DNA of 64,000 bases from RGIG5612 sp045598285 (GCA_045598285.1 JAZLLU010000007.1:1-64000), one strand, 5' to 3'. Positions 52,794 through 60,961 are shown, numbered from the stretch's first letter. Notes: generated from the letters alone by a model not told the origin. Program-made: numbers and translations.

Positions 52794-53393
52794 TTATTTA
52801 TATAAATTATTCTTTCCAATATAATCAACAACGCTATCAGGAACAAGATACTTGATAGAAGCACCAGCCTTAACTCTAGCTCTAATGTTAGTAGATGAAA
52901 TGTCAATATTAAGCATATTAAGTCTCTCAAACTTAGAGCCAGGGAAAGTATCTTGAAGATCATAAATTTTAGATTGAACATCTTCGCCAACAGCACTTCT
53001 AGAAGCAATCAAGATAGTAGCAAGTTCTAAAACCTTAGCAGGATTCTTCCAATTTTCAATTTGATATAAAGTATCAGAACCAACGATAAGGAAAAGCTCA
53101 TCGTTAGGATAAATATCTTTAAGTTCAATTAAAGTATCAACAGTATAAGTCTCGCCTTCTCTTTTGAGTTCAATATCTGAAAAGAAAAAGTTGTCATTAC
53201 AAGTAATAGCAAGATTAACCATATCAGCTCTGTAATCACTACATGAAACGCTATCAAGGTCCTTAAAATAAGGTTTACCAGCAGGCATAAAAATAACCTT
53301 ATCAAGATTAAATTTATCTCTAGCACTTTCAGCTAAAATTAAATGACCAAGATGAATAGGATCAAAAGTTCCACCTAAAATACCAATTTTCAT
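52794..53393 (-). CDS. nadD: Nicotinate-nucleotide adenylyltransferase
   Basis: Forms deamido-NAD from nicotinate mononucleotide and ATP. The 199-residue protein starts MKIGILGGTFDPIHLGHL, with the HxGH motif at about 14-17, and ends with the ISSTNIRARV nucleotide-binding motif (about 163-172). The ATG at 53393 is preceded by GGAGG at the right spacing, so an in-frame codon 12 bp upstream is not used. Tightly packed between yhbY and yqeK. Confidence 0.96.
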   Translation of the reverse strand: MKIGILGGTFDPIHLGHLILAESARDKFNLDKVIFMPAGKPYFKDLDSVSCSDYRADMVNLAITCNDNFFFSDIELKREGETYTVDTLIELKDIYPNDELFLIVGSDTLYQIENWKNPAKVLELATILIASRSAVGEDVQSKIYDLQDTFPGSKFERLNMLNIDISSTNIRARVKAGASIKYLVPDSVVDYIGKNNLYK

Positions 53394-53407
53394 AATAACC
53401 TCCAAAA

Positions 53408-53686
53408 TTATTTTTTATGCTTACTTTTATTATACCTATAAAGAGTAATTTTTCTACCCATAACCTGCACAATTTGTGAATTTGTGCGTTCAGAAAGTTT
53501 AACCGCAATTTCTCTAACATCTTCAAAACAGTTTTTCAAAACGCCAATTTTAATAAGTTCTCTGGCTTCTAATGCTTCATCAGTAGCATGGGCAACTTCA
53601 GGAGAAACCCCTTCTTTACCAACGTTAATTATAGGTTCTAAATGGTGTGCTAAGCTTCTTAAAGCTGCACGTTCTTTACTATTCAT
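53408..53686 (-). CDS. yhbY: CRM-domain RNA-binding protein YhbY
   Basis: A 92-residue protein composed of one CRM domain: LRSLAHHLEPIINVGKEGVS (about 10-29), then EALEARELIKIGVLKNC and the GRKITLYRYNK end. YhbY associates with pre-50S ribosomal particles. It starts two bases after the obgE stop codon, forming an assembly-factor pair with the ObgE GTPase. Confidence 0.94.
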   Translation of the reverse strand: MNSKERAALRSLAHHLEPIINVGKEGVSPEVAHATDEALEARELIKIGVLKNCFEDVREIAVKLSERTNSQIVQVMGRKITLYRYNKSKHKK

Positions 53687-53688
53687 AA

Positions 53689-54972
53689 TTAATCCTCATA
53701 GTAGTCAAATTCATGACCATAAATTTTAACAGTATCACCTTCAGAAAGGCCGAGTTTTTTCATTTCGTCAATAATACCCTGTTCTTTCATGAAGTTTTGG
53801 AAAAACATAAATCCCTTTTCAGATTCAAGATTAGTATAGCCAAGCATCCTTTCAATTCTAGGACCTTCAGCACAATAAGTAGAATCGTCAAGTTTATAAA
53901 TATTTAAAGGCTCCTCAGTTTCATCATATTGACCATAAACATCAAATTCACTATCAAAAACACCAACCTTATCAGTAACATTTAAGAGTTCTTGAACATA
54001 GTATAAAAGTTCATCAGCACCTTTTGAGGTGGCAGCAGAAATAGGAAAAACTTTAATGTTAGGATTAATATTAGAAAGCCTATCTAAAACATCATTAAGC
54101 TCATTCTCATCATAAATCAAATCGATTTTATTAGCAGCAATAACCTGTTTTTTATTAGATAAAATATCTGAATATTTTGAAAGTTCATTATTAATAGCCA
54201 AAACATCATCAATAGGATTGCGACCTTCAATACCACTAGCATCAACAATATGAATAAGCACCCGGCAACGTTCAATATGTTTAAGAAACTCATGACCTAA
54301 ACCAACGCCATCAGAAGCACCTTCGATAAGTCCAGGAATATCAGCCATAACAAAACCGTTATCACCAATATCAACAACGCCAAGATTAGGATCAAGCGTA
54401 GTAAAGTGATAATTAGCAATCTTAGGTTTAGCATTAGTTACTAAAGCAAGAAAAGTAGATTTACCAACATTAGGGAAACCGACCAATCCAACATCAGCGA
54501 TACATTTAAGTTCAAGAATAATATCAAGTTCTTTGGCCTTGCCGCCAGGTTGAGCATATTTAGGAGCTTGCATAACAGAAGTAGCATAGTTCATATTACC
54601 CTTGCCACCGCGGCCGCCTTTCAAAATTACAAAAGGCTCCAAAGAAGAACCCATATCATGGATAATTAAATTAGAATTAGCTTCACGAATAATAGTACCC
54701 TCGGGAACTTTAAGAACGATATCAGCACCATTAGCACCATGGCATCTTTTAGGGCCGCCTTCTTGTCCATGTTCCGCCGTAAATTTATGTTTATGACGAT
54801 AGTCAATTAGAGTATTAATATTTTTATCAACAACAAAAACAACGTTGCCGCCGTTGCCACCGTCGCCACCATCAGGACCTCCATCAGGAACATACTTCTC
54901 TCTTCTAAAAGAAACATGACCATCACCGCCCTTGCCAGATTTAATTGAAATTTTCGCAAAATCAGCAAACAT
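53689..54972 (-). CDS. obgE: GTPase ObgE/CgtA
   Basis: Essential GTPase in 50S maturation and stress control. The 427-residue protein has the glycine-rich Obg fold (about 1-157; SGKGGDGHVSFRREKYVPDGG), the G domain with GFPNVGKST (about 165-173), DIPGLIEGA and NKID, and the C-terminal OCT domain of many Firmicutes forms (about 345-427). No Shine-Dalgarno site lies before its ATG; a terminator-like hairpin ends three bases upstream, so expression probably depends on read-through from rplU-rpmA. Confidence 0.96.
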   Translation of the reverse strand: MFADFAKISIKSGKGGDGHVSFRREKYVPDGGPDGGDGGNGGNVVFVVDKNINTLIDYRHKHKFTAEHGQEGGPKRCHGANGADIVLKVPEGTIIREANSNLIIHDMGSSLEPFVILKGGRGGKGNMNYATSVMQAPKYAQPGGKAKELDIILELKCIADVGLVGFPNVGKSTFLALVTNAKPKIANYHFTTLDPNLGVVDIGDNGFVMADIPGLIEGASDGVGLGHEFLKHIERCRVLIHIVDASGIEGRNPIDDVLAINNELSKYSDILSNKKQVIAANKIDLIYDENELNDVLDRLSNINPNIKVFPISAATSKGADELLYYVQELLNVTDKVGVFDSEFDVYGQYDETEEPLNIYKLDDSTYCAEGPRIERMLGYTNLESEKGFMFFQNFMKEQGIIDEMKKLGLSEGDTVKIYGHEFDYYED

Positions 54973-54974
54973 AA

Positions 54975-55011
54975 TAAAAAATTTAGGGCCTCAAACCCAA
55001 GTTTGAAGCCC
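54975..55011 (-). terminator. Terminator/attenuator between rpmA and obgE
   Basis: Read on the minus strand, GGGCTTCAAAC and GTTTGAGGCCC (55011-54986) form an 11-bp stem with one G-T pair around TTGG, followed by TAAATTTTTTA. The obgE ATG is three bases past this run, so the element probably lets only part of the rplU-rpmA transcripts continue. Confidence 0.85.
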
Positions 55012-55025
55012 TTTAAGTCAACGCT

Positions 55026-55286
55026 TTATTTTTCAACAGGCAAAACAGAAACTTGTTTTTTATCTCTGCCTAATCTGTGGAAATGAACTTTACCATCAGC
55101 AAGTGCAAATAAAGTATCATCTTTGCCGCGGCCAACGTTTTCACCTGGATGAATCTTAGTACCTCTTTGTTTGTATAAGATATTACCAGCTTTAACAAAC
55201 TGACCATCAGCTCTTTTAGCGCCTAAACGTTTGGACTCAGAATCTCTACCGTTACGAGTAGAACCCACACCTTTTTTATGTGCCAT
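55026..55286 (-). CDS. rpmA: 50S ribosomal protein L27
   Basis: The 86-residue bL27 starts directly with MAHKKGVGSTRNGRDSESKRLG. Many Firmicutes L27 proteins carry a short N-terminal extension that the protease Prp removes; here there is no extension, and no prp gene between rplU and rpmA. The two observations agree. RNA-binding sequence IHPGENVGRGKDDTLFAL is intact. GAGTGAAG-type ribosome binding site (AAGGAGTG) upstream. Confidence 0.97.
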   Translation of the reverse strand: MAHKKGVGSTRNGRDSESKRLGAKRADGQFVKAGNILYKQRGTKIHPGENVGRGKDDTLFALADGKVHFHRLGRDKKQVSVLPVEK

Positions 55287-55318
55287 ATGTCTTCACTCCT
55301 TTTCTAAAAAATCAATAC

Positions 55319-55675
55319 TTAAGCCTCAGCTTTATCAGCAGCATCTGCATCTTCTTGCTTAGTTGAACCGAAAACAACCTTGTTGATTTCTAATTCAGTA
55401 AAAAGCTGACGATGGCCTTGTTTCTTATGGTAACCAGATTTAGGTTTATACTTGTAAACGATTACCTTTTTAGATTTGCCCTGATTTTTAACAGTAGCTT
55501 CAACTTTAGCACCTGCAACATAAGGATTACCAATAGTAACCTTTTTGTCGCTAACTAAAAGTACCTGGTCAAAAGTAACTTTTGCACCAACTTCAAGGTC
55601 AAGTTTTTCAACCTTGATTACATCGCCATTGGCAACTTTGTATTGTTTGCCGCCGGTAACAAAAATTGCGTACAT
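55319..55675 (-). CDS. rplU: 50S ribosomal protein L21
   Basis: The 118-residue bL21 has the family start MYAIFVTGGKQYKVANGDVI and the conserved KKVIVYKYKPKSGYHKKQGHRQ region (about 76-97, cited in part). It is followed by a short acidic alanine-rich tail. First gene of the rplU-rpmA-obgE-yhbY-nadD-yqeK-rsfS run, preceded by its own promoter and a leader of about 75 nt that may be an autoregulatory L21 leader. Confidence 0.96.
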   Translation of the reverse strand: MYAIFVTGGKQYKVANGDVIKVEKLDLEVGAKVTFDQVLLVSDKKVTIGNPYVAGAKVEATVKNQGKSKKVIVYKYKPKSGYHKKQGHRQLFTELEINKVVFGSTKQEDADAADKAEA

Positions 55676-55783
55676 AAGGATGTACCTCCTAAATAAATAC
55701 TCGCCAACTACGGTGCCAAACGGACTTAAACCTCATTGAGCGGTCAACCATAAAAATTTAGCATAAAAAAAAGGAAATGTCAA
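55676..55783 (-). promoter_or_regulatory. rplU promoter and leader
   Basis: On the minus strand, TTGACA (55783-55778) and TAAATT (55760-55755) are 17 bp apart. The -35 is part of the 3' arm of the upstream terminator, so the promoter starts inside the terminator. The leader (about 55748-55676) contains GCTCAATGAGG and GGCACCGTAGTTGGCGAG segments, as would be needed for an L21-type autogenous leader, but I cannot verify the fold. Confidence 0.6.
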
Positions 55784-55793
55784 CGACATTTCC
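55765..55793 (-). terminator. Rho-independent terminator after the sigma-like gene
   Basis: GGAAATGTC, loop GTT, GACATTTCC (55793-55773 on the minus strand), then eight Ts (55772-55765). A perfect 9-bp stem, typical of intrinsic terminators. Its second half also supplies the rplU -35. Confidence 0.93.
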
Positions 55794-55818
55794 CATAAAT
55801 CAATATTAATTAGTCTAG

Positions 55819-56613
55819 CTAAAACAAAGGATAAATTGTGTTGTTAAACCAAGTATAACCAAGGTCAATGTCAGGAAGAACACCAAGGTTAACAAGTAAA
55901 CCACAAAGGAACCATAAAAGAATAAGAATTAAAATTACATTTATGATAATACAGAAAACAAACAAACCTTTGTTACGATGTTTTCCATCATTAGACTCCT
56001 CATTGTAATCATCATATTGATTGTCATCATCAAAAGCATTATAAACATCTGCTCTACTTCTAACACGTTTAGATTTTTTAGGAGCCTCATAATCATCATA
56101 GTCATTATAACTATCTTCATCATAATTATCATATGAATCATAAACAGGCTCTGAGTAACGTTGTTGTCTTTTAGCAGTTGTTCTAGAAGGACGAGCGCTA
56201 TAAGCGTCATCATAATCATCATAATCATAGTTGCTAGCATTTCTATTAGAAACAGGCATAGCATCATAAGAATTATTTTCAATATTCTTTGGAGAAAGAT
56301 AAGTTTTGTTAGCAGGAGATTCAGACTCTGCATAAGCTTCAGTAGAATTATCAGAAGACTTAAGTGCAGTTGCAGCATTATATGCTTCATCATAAGCAAT
56401 CTTTAAAGCTGCCGTACGTAAATTAGCAGGTTCATCTCCGTGTTTAATGTTATTAAATAATACTGAAAATGTTTTTTTAGTCGCAAATAAAGCACTGTCA
56501 TGATCACCAGTAATAGACTTAGCAAAATTATAAACATCCTTAGCGTATTTCTGGTATACAGCCTTGACAGCAGCTTTGTTTCCGTTCCTTATTTCTTGAA
56601 TAATATCGTTCAT
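55819..56613 (-). CDS. Sigma-70 region-2-like protein with a C-terminal membrane anchor
   Basis: A 264-residue protein in three parts. Residues 1-80 resemble region 2 of ECF sigma factors (GNKAAVKAVYQKYAKDVYNF, then GDHDSALFATKKTFSVLF). Residues 80-215 are a low-complexity tract rich in D, Y, S and N with repeated DYDDYDD-like and YDSYDNYDED motifs. Residues about 218-243 are a transmembrane helix, and a short hydrophobic tail follows. There is no sigma region 4 and therefore no -35 recognition helix, so it is unlikely to be a working sigma factor. Function unknown; a membrane scaffold or signalling role is possible. Own promoter and GAGGTG site. Confidence 0.75.
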   Translation of the reverse strand: MNDIIQEIRNGNKAAVKAVYQKYAKDVYNFAKSITGDHDSALFATKKTFSVLFNNIKHGDEPANLRTAALKIAYDEAYNAATALKSSDNSTEAYAESESPANKTYLSPKNIENNSYDAMPVSNRNASNYDYDDYDDAYSARPSRTTAKRQQRYSEPVYDSYDNYDEDSYNDYDDYEAPKKSKRVRSRADVYNAFDDDNQYDDYNEESNDGKHRNKGLFVFCIIINVILILILLWFLCGLLVNLGVLPDIDLGYTWFNNTIYPLF

Positions 56614-56649
56614 TTATACACCTCAAAAAATAGAAAAAAACAAAATAAA

Positions 56650-56694
56650 TCAAACTCGTTTGAACATAATATCAAAAAACAAAATTAATTTCAA
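56650..56694 (-). promoter_or_regulatory. Promoter and palindrome before the sigma-like gene
   Basis: TTGAAA (56694-56689) and TATTAT (56671-56666) are 17 bp apart on the minus strand. Just past the -10 lies TCAAACTCGTTTGA (plus-strand 56650-56663), a 6-2-6 palindrome placed over the predicted start of transcription like an operator. It differs from the LexA box, which has four bases between its half-sites. Confidence 0.65.
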
Positions 56695-56702
56695 CTAAAA
56701 AT

Positions 56703-57914
56703 TTAAAGATTTTGTAAAAAATTTTTAACAACTATTTGATGCAAAGGAAGACGTCCCTTTTTGCGTGTAATCTCTACAAGATTAAGTTTGGTCATATCAA
56801 CCAAAGAAGTTTTTATCGGATCTTCAAGCAAAAATTCTTCTAGAGATTTGATTAATTGAGTTTGATAATCTTTGTTTTTCATATTAATAAAGTCAATAAT
56901 AATTATCCCAGTAAGATTTCTTAAGCGAATTTGGTGAGCAATTTCCTTAGCAGCCTCAAGATTAATTTTAAGAAATTCTTTTTGAGAATCTTTTTGAGAA
57001 ACATATTTACCCGAGTTAACATCAATCGAAGTTAAAGCCTCGGTAGGTTCAATAACAATATAGCCACCAGACTTAAGCCATACTCTGTTGCAAAGAGCAT
57101 CAGAAATATTTTTTCTTACATTATATAAGGTTTGTAACGAAGTAACTGAATTGTCATAAAACTTAAGTTTATTTAAATCAGCAAATTGATAAGCTTCAAG
57201 ATAAGAACGAATCTCATCATAAATAAGTTTATTGTCAGTGATAATTTGCCCTACCTCGTTATGATAGCCATCACGAATAGAAGAAATATAAGATTTAGGA
57301 GCTTTGTAAAGAAGCGAAAGATTTTTATTTTGGAAAGCAAGATCTTTAATAACAAGCCAAAGCTTAACAAACAATTCAATCTCTTCAAAAATATCATCAA
57401 CCTCAGCATGATAAGCATTAGTTCTAATAATAAAACCAAAATCAAAGTAATTCAATTTGCTATAACGATTAGAAATAGCCTCGATTAATTCAGGCCATTT
57501 AAGTTTATTAGAAAAATGCACGCCAGGCTGTTTAAGCGAAAAGACAACATACTTACCAACAAAATTAATGTTAGTTGTAAGAACAGGGTCTTTTTGTCCA
57601 CTAGCCTCTTTAATAACCTGAACTAAAACCAAATCTCCCTGACGTAAAGGTCCAGGAGCTCTATCAGGATTAATAAAAATAGGATTATCAAAAGTATCTA
57701 AAGAATAATAACCAGTAAGGCCATTTTGAAATTCAATAAAAGCAGCATTAATATTTTTGACGATATTAGAAACACGACCGACGTAAACATTGCCAAGAAT
57801 ACTCTCTTCGTTTCCGTCAACATTAATTTGCATGATATCATTATTGTTATCATACAAAAGAGAAAAAATATAATTATCAATTTTAGTAATAACTAATTTA
57901 CCTTGTTTTTTCAT
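56703..57914 (-). CDS. rng: RNase E/G family ribonuclease
   Basis: The 403-residue protein has the S1 domain (about 30-110, ILGNVYVGRVSNIVKNINAAFI) and the DNase I-like catalytic part with both metal-binding aspartates, in TSIDVNSGKYV (about 286-296) and GIIIIDFINMK (about 327-337). It ends shortly after EITRKKGRLPLHQ. The C-x2-C zinc link that joins dimers in E. coli RNase E/G, and usually closes RNase G, is missing. It starts three bases after DUF2344 with no Shine-Dalgarno site, so coupling is likely. Confidence 0.9.
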   Translation of the reverse strand: MKKQGKLVITKIDNYIFSLLYDNNNDIMQINVDGNEESILGNVYVGRVSNIVKNINAAFIEFQNGLTGYYSLDTFDNPIFINPDRAPGPLRQGDLVLVQVIKEASGQKDPVLTTNINFVGKYVVFSLKQPGVHFSNKLKWPELIEAISNRYSKLNYFDFGFIIRTNAYHAEVDDIFEEIELFVKLWLVIKDLAFQNKNLSLLYKAPKSYISSIRDGYHNEVGQIITDNKLIYDEIRSYLEAYQFADLNKLKFYDNSVTSLQTLYNVRKNISDALCNRVWLKSGGYIVIEPTEALTSIDVNSGKYVSQKDSQKEFLKINLEAAKEIAHQIRLRNLTGIIIIDFINMKNKDYQTQLIKSLEEFLLEDPIKTSLVDMTKLNLVEITRKKGRLPLHQIVVKNFLQNL

Positions 57915-57917
57915 AAA

Positions 57918-58577
57918 TCAAACCGTTTGAAAATCCTCAAGAGAAACAAAATTATCTGAAAACAAATCCACCCTTGTAATAATGAAATTAAATTTATTAT
58001 AAGAAACATTAGCTAAATCACAAAGAGCGTTCAGAAGTAAATCAGCTTTCAAATTATTATCAGAGGCAGCAGATACAAGAAAAACTAAATCTTCATTATC
58101 AAAATAAAGTTCATGTATCGCTGGCCTTATATCAACGTCTTTTATTCCACTCTTAGAAGATTTAGAAACAATAAAAGACTCTTTATTAAGTAATAAATCT
58201 AAAGTAGAAGAATCAAAATTAAAAGAACCAGAAACGCGATATTTAGCAAATTTAAGAGCAGCCATAGCATTAAAATTGCCAACAACTTCCTTAACACTTA
58301 AAATCTCAAAACCATCACCACAAAACAAATTAAGATTATTAAAAATTAAAACGAGGTCCTGGCCATCTTTGATCTCAGCATCAAGATATTCGCCATTACT
58401 TAAAATGCCTACACCAAGAGGTTGAGCAAAACTAAGTTTTTGGTGAGGATTAAAACCTTCAGAATATTCCATTAAAACATCAGCACGATTAAAAAGTCTT
58501 TGGAAAAATCTTAAAATATCAAGATGCCCAAGGTACCTTGCAGCATTTTTTTTAGCAAAACGAATTCTAATTCTCAA
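57918..58577 (-). CDS. DUF2344 / TIGR03936 radical SAM-associated protein
   Basis: A 219-residue protein that typically accompanies the radical SAM protein encoded just upstream; in some bacteria the two are fused. It begins RIRIRFAKKNAARYLGHLDILRFFQR (first part of the family motif), with YSEGFNPHQKLSFAQPLGVG at about 40-59. I start it at TTG 58577, eight bases after AAAGGAGGT; a long upstream extension in frame would lie within the preceding gene. It overlaps that gene by 11 bp. Function is unknown. Confidence 0.88.
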   Translation of the reverse strand: MRIRIRFAKKNAARYLGHLDILRFFQRLFNRADVLMEYSEGFNPHQKLSFAQPLGVGILSNGEYLDAEIKDGQDLVLIFNNLNLFCGDGFEILSVKEVVGNFNAMAALKFAKYRVSGSFNFDSSTLDLLLNKESFIVSKSSKSGIKDVDIRPAIHELYFDNEDLVFLVSAASDNNLKADLLLNALCDLANVSYNKFNFIITRVDLFSDNFVSLEDFQTV

Positions 58578-60429
58578 AGCAGATACCTCCTTTGAAACAA
58601 TTAGCACCGCAACCAGCGCAAAGCTCTTTACAATTAGGAGTAACTTTTTCTTCAAGGGCGTTTTTCCATTCTCGAATAAGGAATTCTTTAGTGACGCCAA
58701 CATCAATAAAATCCCAAGGAAAAACTTCGTCAAGATTTCTACTTCTATAAACATAAAAATCTAAACCAAATTCCGCTCTATTAATTGCATCAAGCCAAAT
58801 GTCATAATTAAAGAAATCTGTCCATGAATCAAACATAGCGCCATTTTTATAAGCATCAAGAATAATAGAACCAACTTTTCTATCACCTCTGGCAAGAAGT
58901 CCTTCAATAACAGAAGTCTTAGCATCGTGCCAATTATATCTAATACTCTTTTTATTAAGTTGTTCATGTATCGAATCATTTAAAAAATGAGCCTTATCCA
59001 AATAAGTTTCAGGCGAATACATAGGAGCCCACTCAAAAGGAGTAAAAGGTTTAGGAATAAAGAATGAAGTACTAACAGTAATTTGAACCTTACCAATACG
59101 CTCTTTTTTAGGAACAGTTTCATAATAAGTTTCAGCAATTAACTCGGCTAAATTAGAAATACCTAAAATATCATCATTGGTTTCGGTAGGAAGACCAAGC
59201 ATAAAATACAATTTAACCTTATTCCATCCACCTTTGAAAGCTAAAGAAGAACCATTAATAATATCCTCTTCACAAATACCCTTGTTGATAACATCTCTAA
59301 GCCTTTGACTACCTGCTTCAGGAGCAAAAGTTAAAGAACTCTTTCTTACATCTTGAACTTTATTCATAACATCCAAAGAAAACTCATCAATACGAAGAGA
59401 AGGCAAAGAAATATTAACCTTTTTATCCTTAAATTCAGATAAAAGAAAATCTAAAAGTTCTTTTAAATCAGGATAATCACTCGTGCTAAGAGAAGATAAA
59501 GAAAGCTCTTCAAAACCAGTGTTTTTTATGAGTTCAACAGCTTTGTTTTTAAGAAAATCTAACGACCTAGTACGAAGCGGTTTATATACTTGACCCGCCT
59601 GACAAAATCTACAACCACGAATACAACCACGTTGAACTTCTAAAACAGCTCTATCTTGAGTTGCTTGAACATAAGGTACAACAGGAGCATCAGGATAAAA
59701 AGTATTGCTTAAATCGCAAACAACTTGTTTTATTATTTTAGTTGGAACACCACTTTCAATAGGTTCAAAAGAATTAATCGTACCATCATCATTGTAAGAA
59801 ATAGAATATAAAGAAGGAACGTAAATCCCAGGAATGTTGGCAGCAGCTCTTAAAAAAGCTTCTCTACTTTCTCTGCGAGCCTTAAAATCCTTATAAAGAT
59901 TTAGTAAATCATAATAAACACATTCACCTTCACCAATATAAAATAAATCAAAAAAGTCAGCTAAAGGTTCAGGATTATAAGTACATGGACCGCCGCCAAT
60001 AACTATAGGGTCGCACTCATCTCTATCTAAAGCTAGTAAAGGAATATCAGACAAATCAAGAATTTGTAAAACATTCGTATAAGCCATTTCATATTGAAGA
60101 GTGATGCCAAGAAAATCAAAATCTTTTACAGGGTCTTGTGACTCCAATGCAAATAAAGGAATACACTTCTTTTTTAAGATAGTATGCAAATCATTCCAAG
60201 GTGAAAAAACTCTTTCACACCAAATATCATCTCGTTCATTAAGCATAGAGTAAATAATTTGTAGACCAAGATGACTCATGCCAATTTCATAAACATCTGG
60301 AAAACACATAGCAAAACGAACATCTATATTCTCAAGGTCTTTATAGACAGAGTTAATTTCACCGCCAGTATATCTAGCAGGCTTTTCAATATTCATTAAA
60401 ATTTCATTCGATAAAGCAAGTTTACGCAT
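58567..60429 (-). CDS. B12-binding-domain radical SAM protein (TIGR03960 family)
   Basis: A 620-residue radical SAM protein. The N-terminal part (about 1-200) resembles a B12-binding-like Rossmann domain (SHLGLQIIYSMLN, GGGPCTYNPEPLADF), followed by the cluster motif RGCIRGCRFCQAGQVY (about 251-266). The C terminus ends in a cysteine-rich cluster (CKELCAGCGANCFKGGIC). The family always sits near DUF2344, RNase G and rplU in clostridia; its substrate is unknown, though a tRNA or rRNA modification has been suggested from this neighbourhood. The start at 60429 fits the family (MRKLAL). An ATG at 60444 is the alternative. Confidence 0.87.
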   Translation of the reverse strand: MRKLALSNEILMNIEKPARYTGGEINSVYKDLENIDVRFAMCFPDVYEIGMSHLGLQIIYSMLNERDDIWCERVFSPWNDLHTILKKKCIPLFALESQDPVKDFDFLGITLQYEMAYTNVLQILDLSDIPLLALDRDECDPIVIGGGPCTYNPEPLADFFDLFYIGEGECVYYDLLNLYKDFKARRESREAFLRAAANIPGIYVPSLYSISYNDDGTINSFEPIESGVPTKIIKQVVCDLSNTFYPDAPVVPYVQATQDRAVLEVQRGCIRGCRFCQAGQVYKPLRTRSLDFLKNKAVELIKNTGFEELSLSSLSTSDYPDLKELLDFLLSEFKDKKVNISLPSLRIDEFSLDVMNKVQDVRKSSLTFAPEAGSQRLRDVINKGICEEDIINGSSLAFKGGWNKVKLYFMLGLPTETNDDILGISNLAELIAETYYETVPKKERIGKVQITVSTSFFIPKPFTPFEWAPMYSPETYLDKAHFLNDSIHEQLNKKSIRYNWHDAKTSVIEGLLARGDRKVGSIILDAYKNGAMFDSWTDFFNYDIWLDAINRAEFGLDFYVYRSRNLDEVFPWDFIDVGVTKEFLIREWKNALEEKVTPNCKELCAGCGANCFKGGICFEN

Positions 60430-60430
60430 A

Positions 60431-60961
60431 CTAATCTCTTTCATTAATATCTTTGTTAATGCCCTCTAAATAATGAAGAGGAACACCAAGTTTTTCAAAA
60501 ATAAAAAAGTTTTCATCAAGTTCATTTATATTTACACTTTTCTTGCCACCATCATTAGCGCGTAAGAAAAATTTTTTTAATTCGTAAAATCTCATATAAT
60601 AAAATTTATCAGATTTAGAAAAATAAATAATTAAAAAAGAAATACCACCCTGATTTTCAAAATCTTCCATAAACTTAAATTGATGCTCATGTAAATTAGA
60701 AAATGAAAATGAATCACTCGAACATTCCTTTGCATCAAAACAAACAGGAAAAGATTGGACAACACCAATATAATCAACAGTACTTTTTTGTTCAAAATAT
60801 CCAAGAGTTATATGCCGTTTATCATCAATCTCTACAGGTTTAATAGGAGTCGGAATTTTTTGAACAAGAGCAAGTCCAAGTTCACGATACTTTTCGTTAG
60901 ATTGGTTTATTAAATTTTCAAGACTAGAACCTCTTAGTCCTCTACTATCCCAGGTTGCCAT
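60431..60961 (-). CDS. recU: Holliday junction resolvase RecU
   Basis: The Firmicutes resolvase, a functional counterpart of RuvC, working with RuvAB (encoded at 15 kb). The 176-residue protein has the N-terminal RGSSLENLINQSNEKYRELGLALVQKIPTP pattern (about 10-39, cited as a landmark), the nuclease core in STVDYIGV (about 59-66) and CFDAKEC (about 73-79), and the NLHEHQFKFM stretch (about 89-98). recU usually lies beside ponA; here it lies between rluA and a radical SAM gene. It overlaps rluA by 28 bp. Confidence 0.9.
   Translation of the reverse strand: MATWDSRGLRGSSLENLINQSNEKYRELGLALVQKIPTPIKPVEIDDKRHITLGYFEQKSTVDYIGVVQSFPVCFDAKECSSDSFSFSNLHEHQFKFMEDFENQGGISFLIIYFSKSDKFYYMRFYELKKFFLRANDGGKKSVNINELDENFFIFEKLGVPLHYLEGINKDINERD

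Noticed and set aside
55941..56399. A 152-codon frame rich in Met, Leu and Ile inside the sigma-like gene
   Set aside because: It is the frame-shifted reading of the Asp/Tyr-rich repeat codons on the same strand; its composition is an artefact of GAT/TAT repeats.
58578..58754. Long hydrophobic N-terminal extension of the DUF2344 protein
   Set aside because: It is a second frame inside the radical SAM gene; the family begins at RIRIRFAKK, just after a strong ribosome binding site and TTG.
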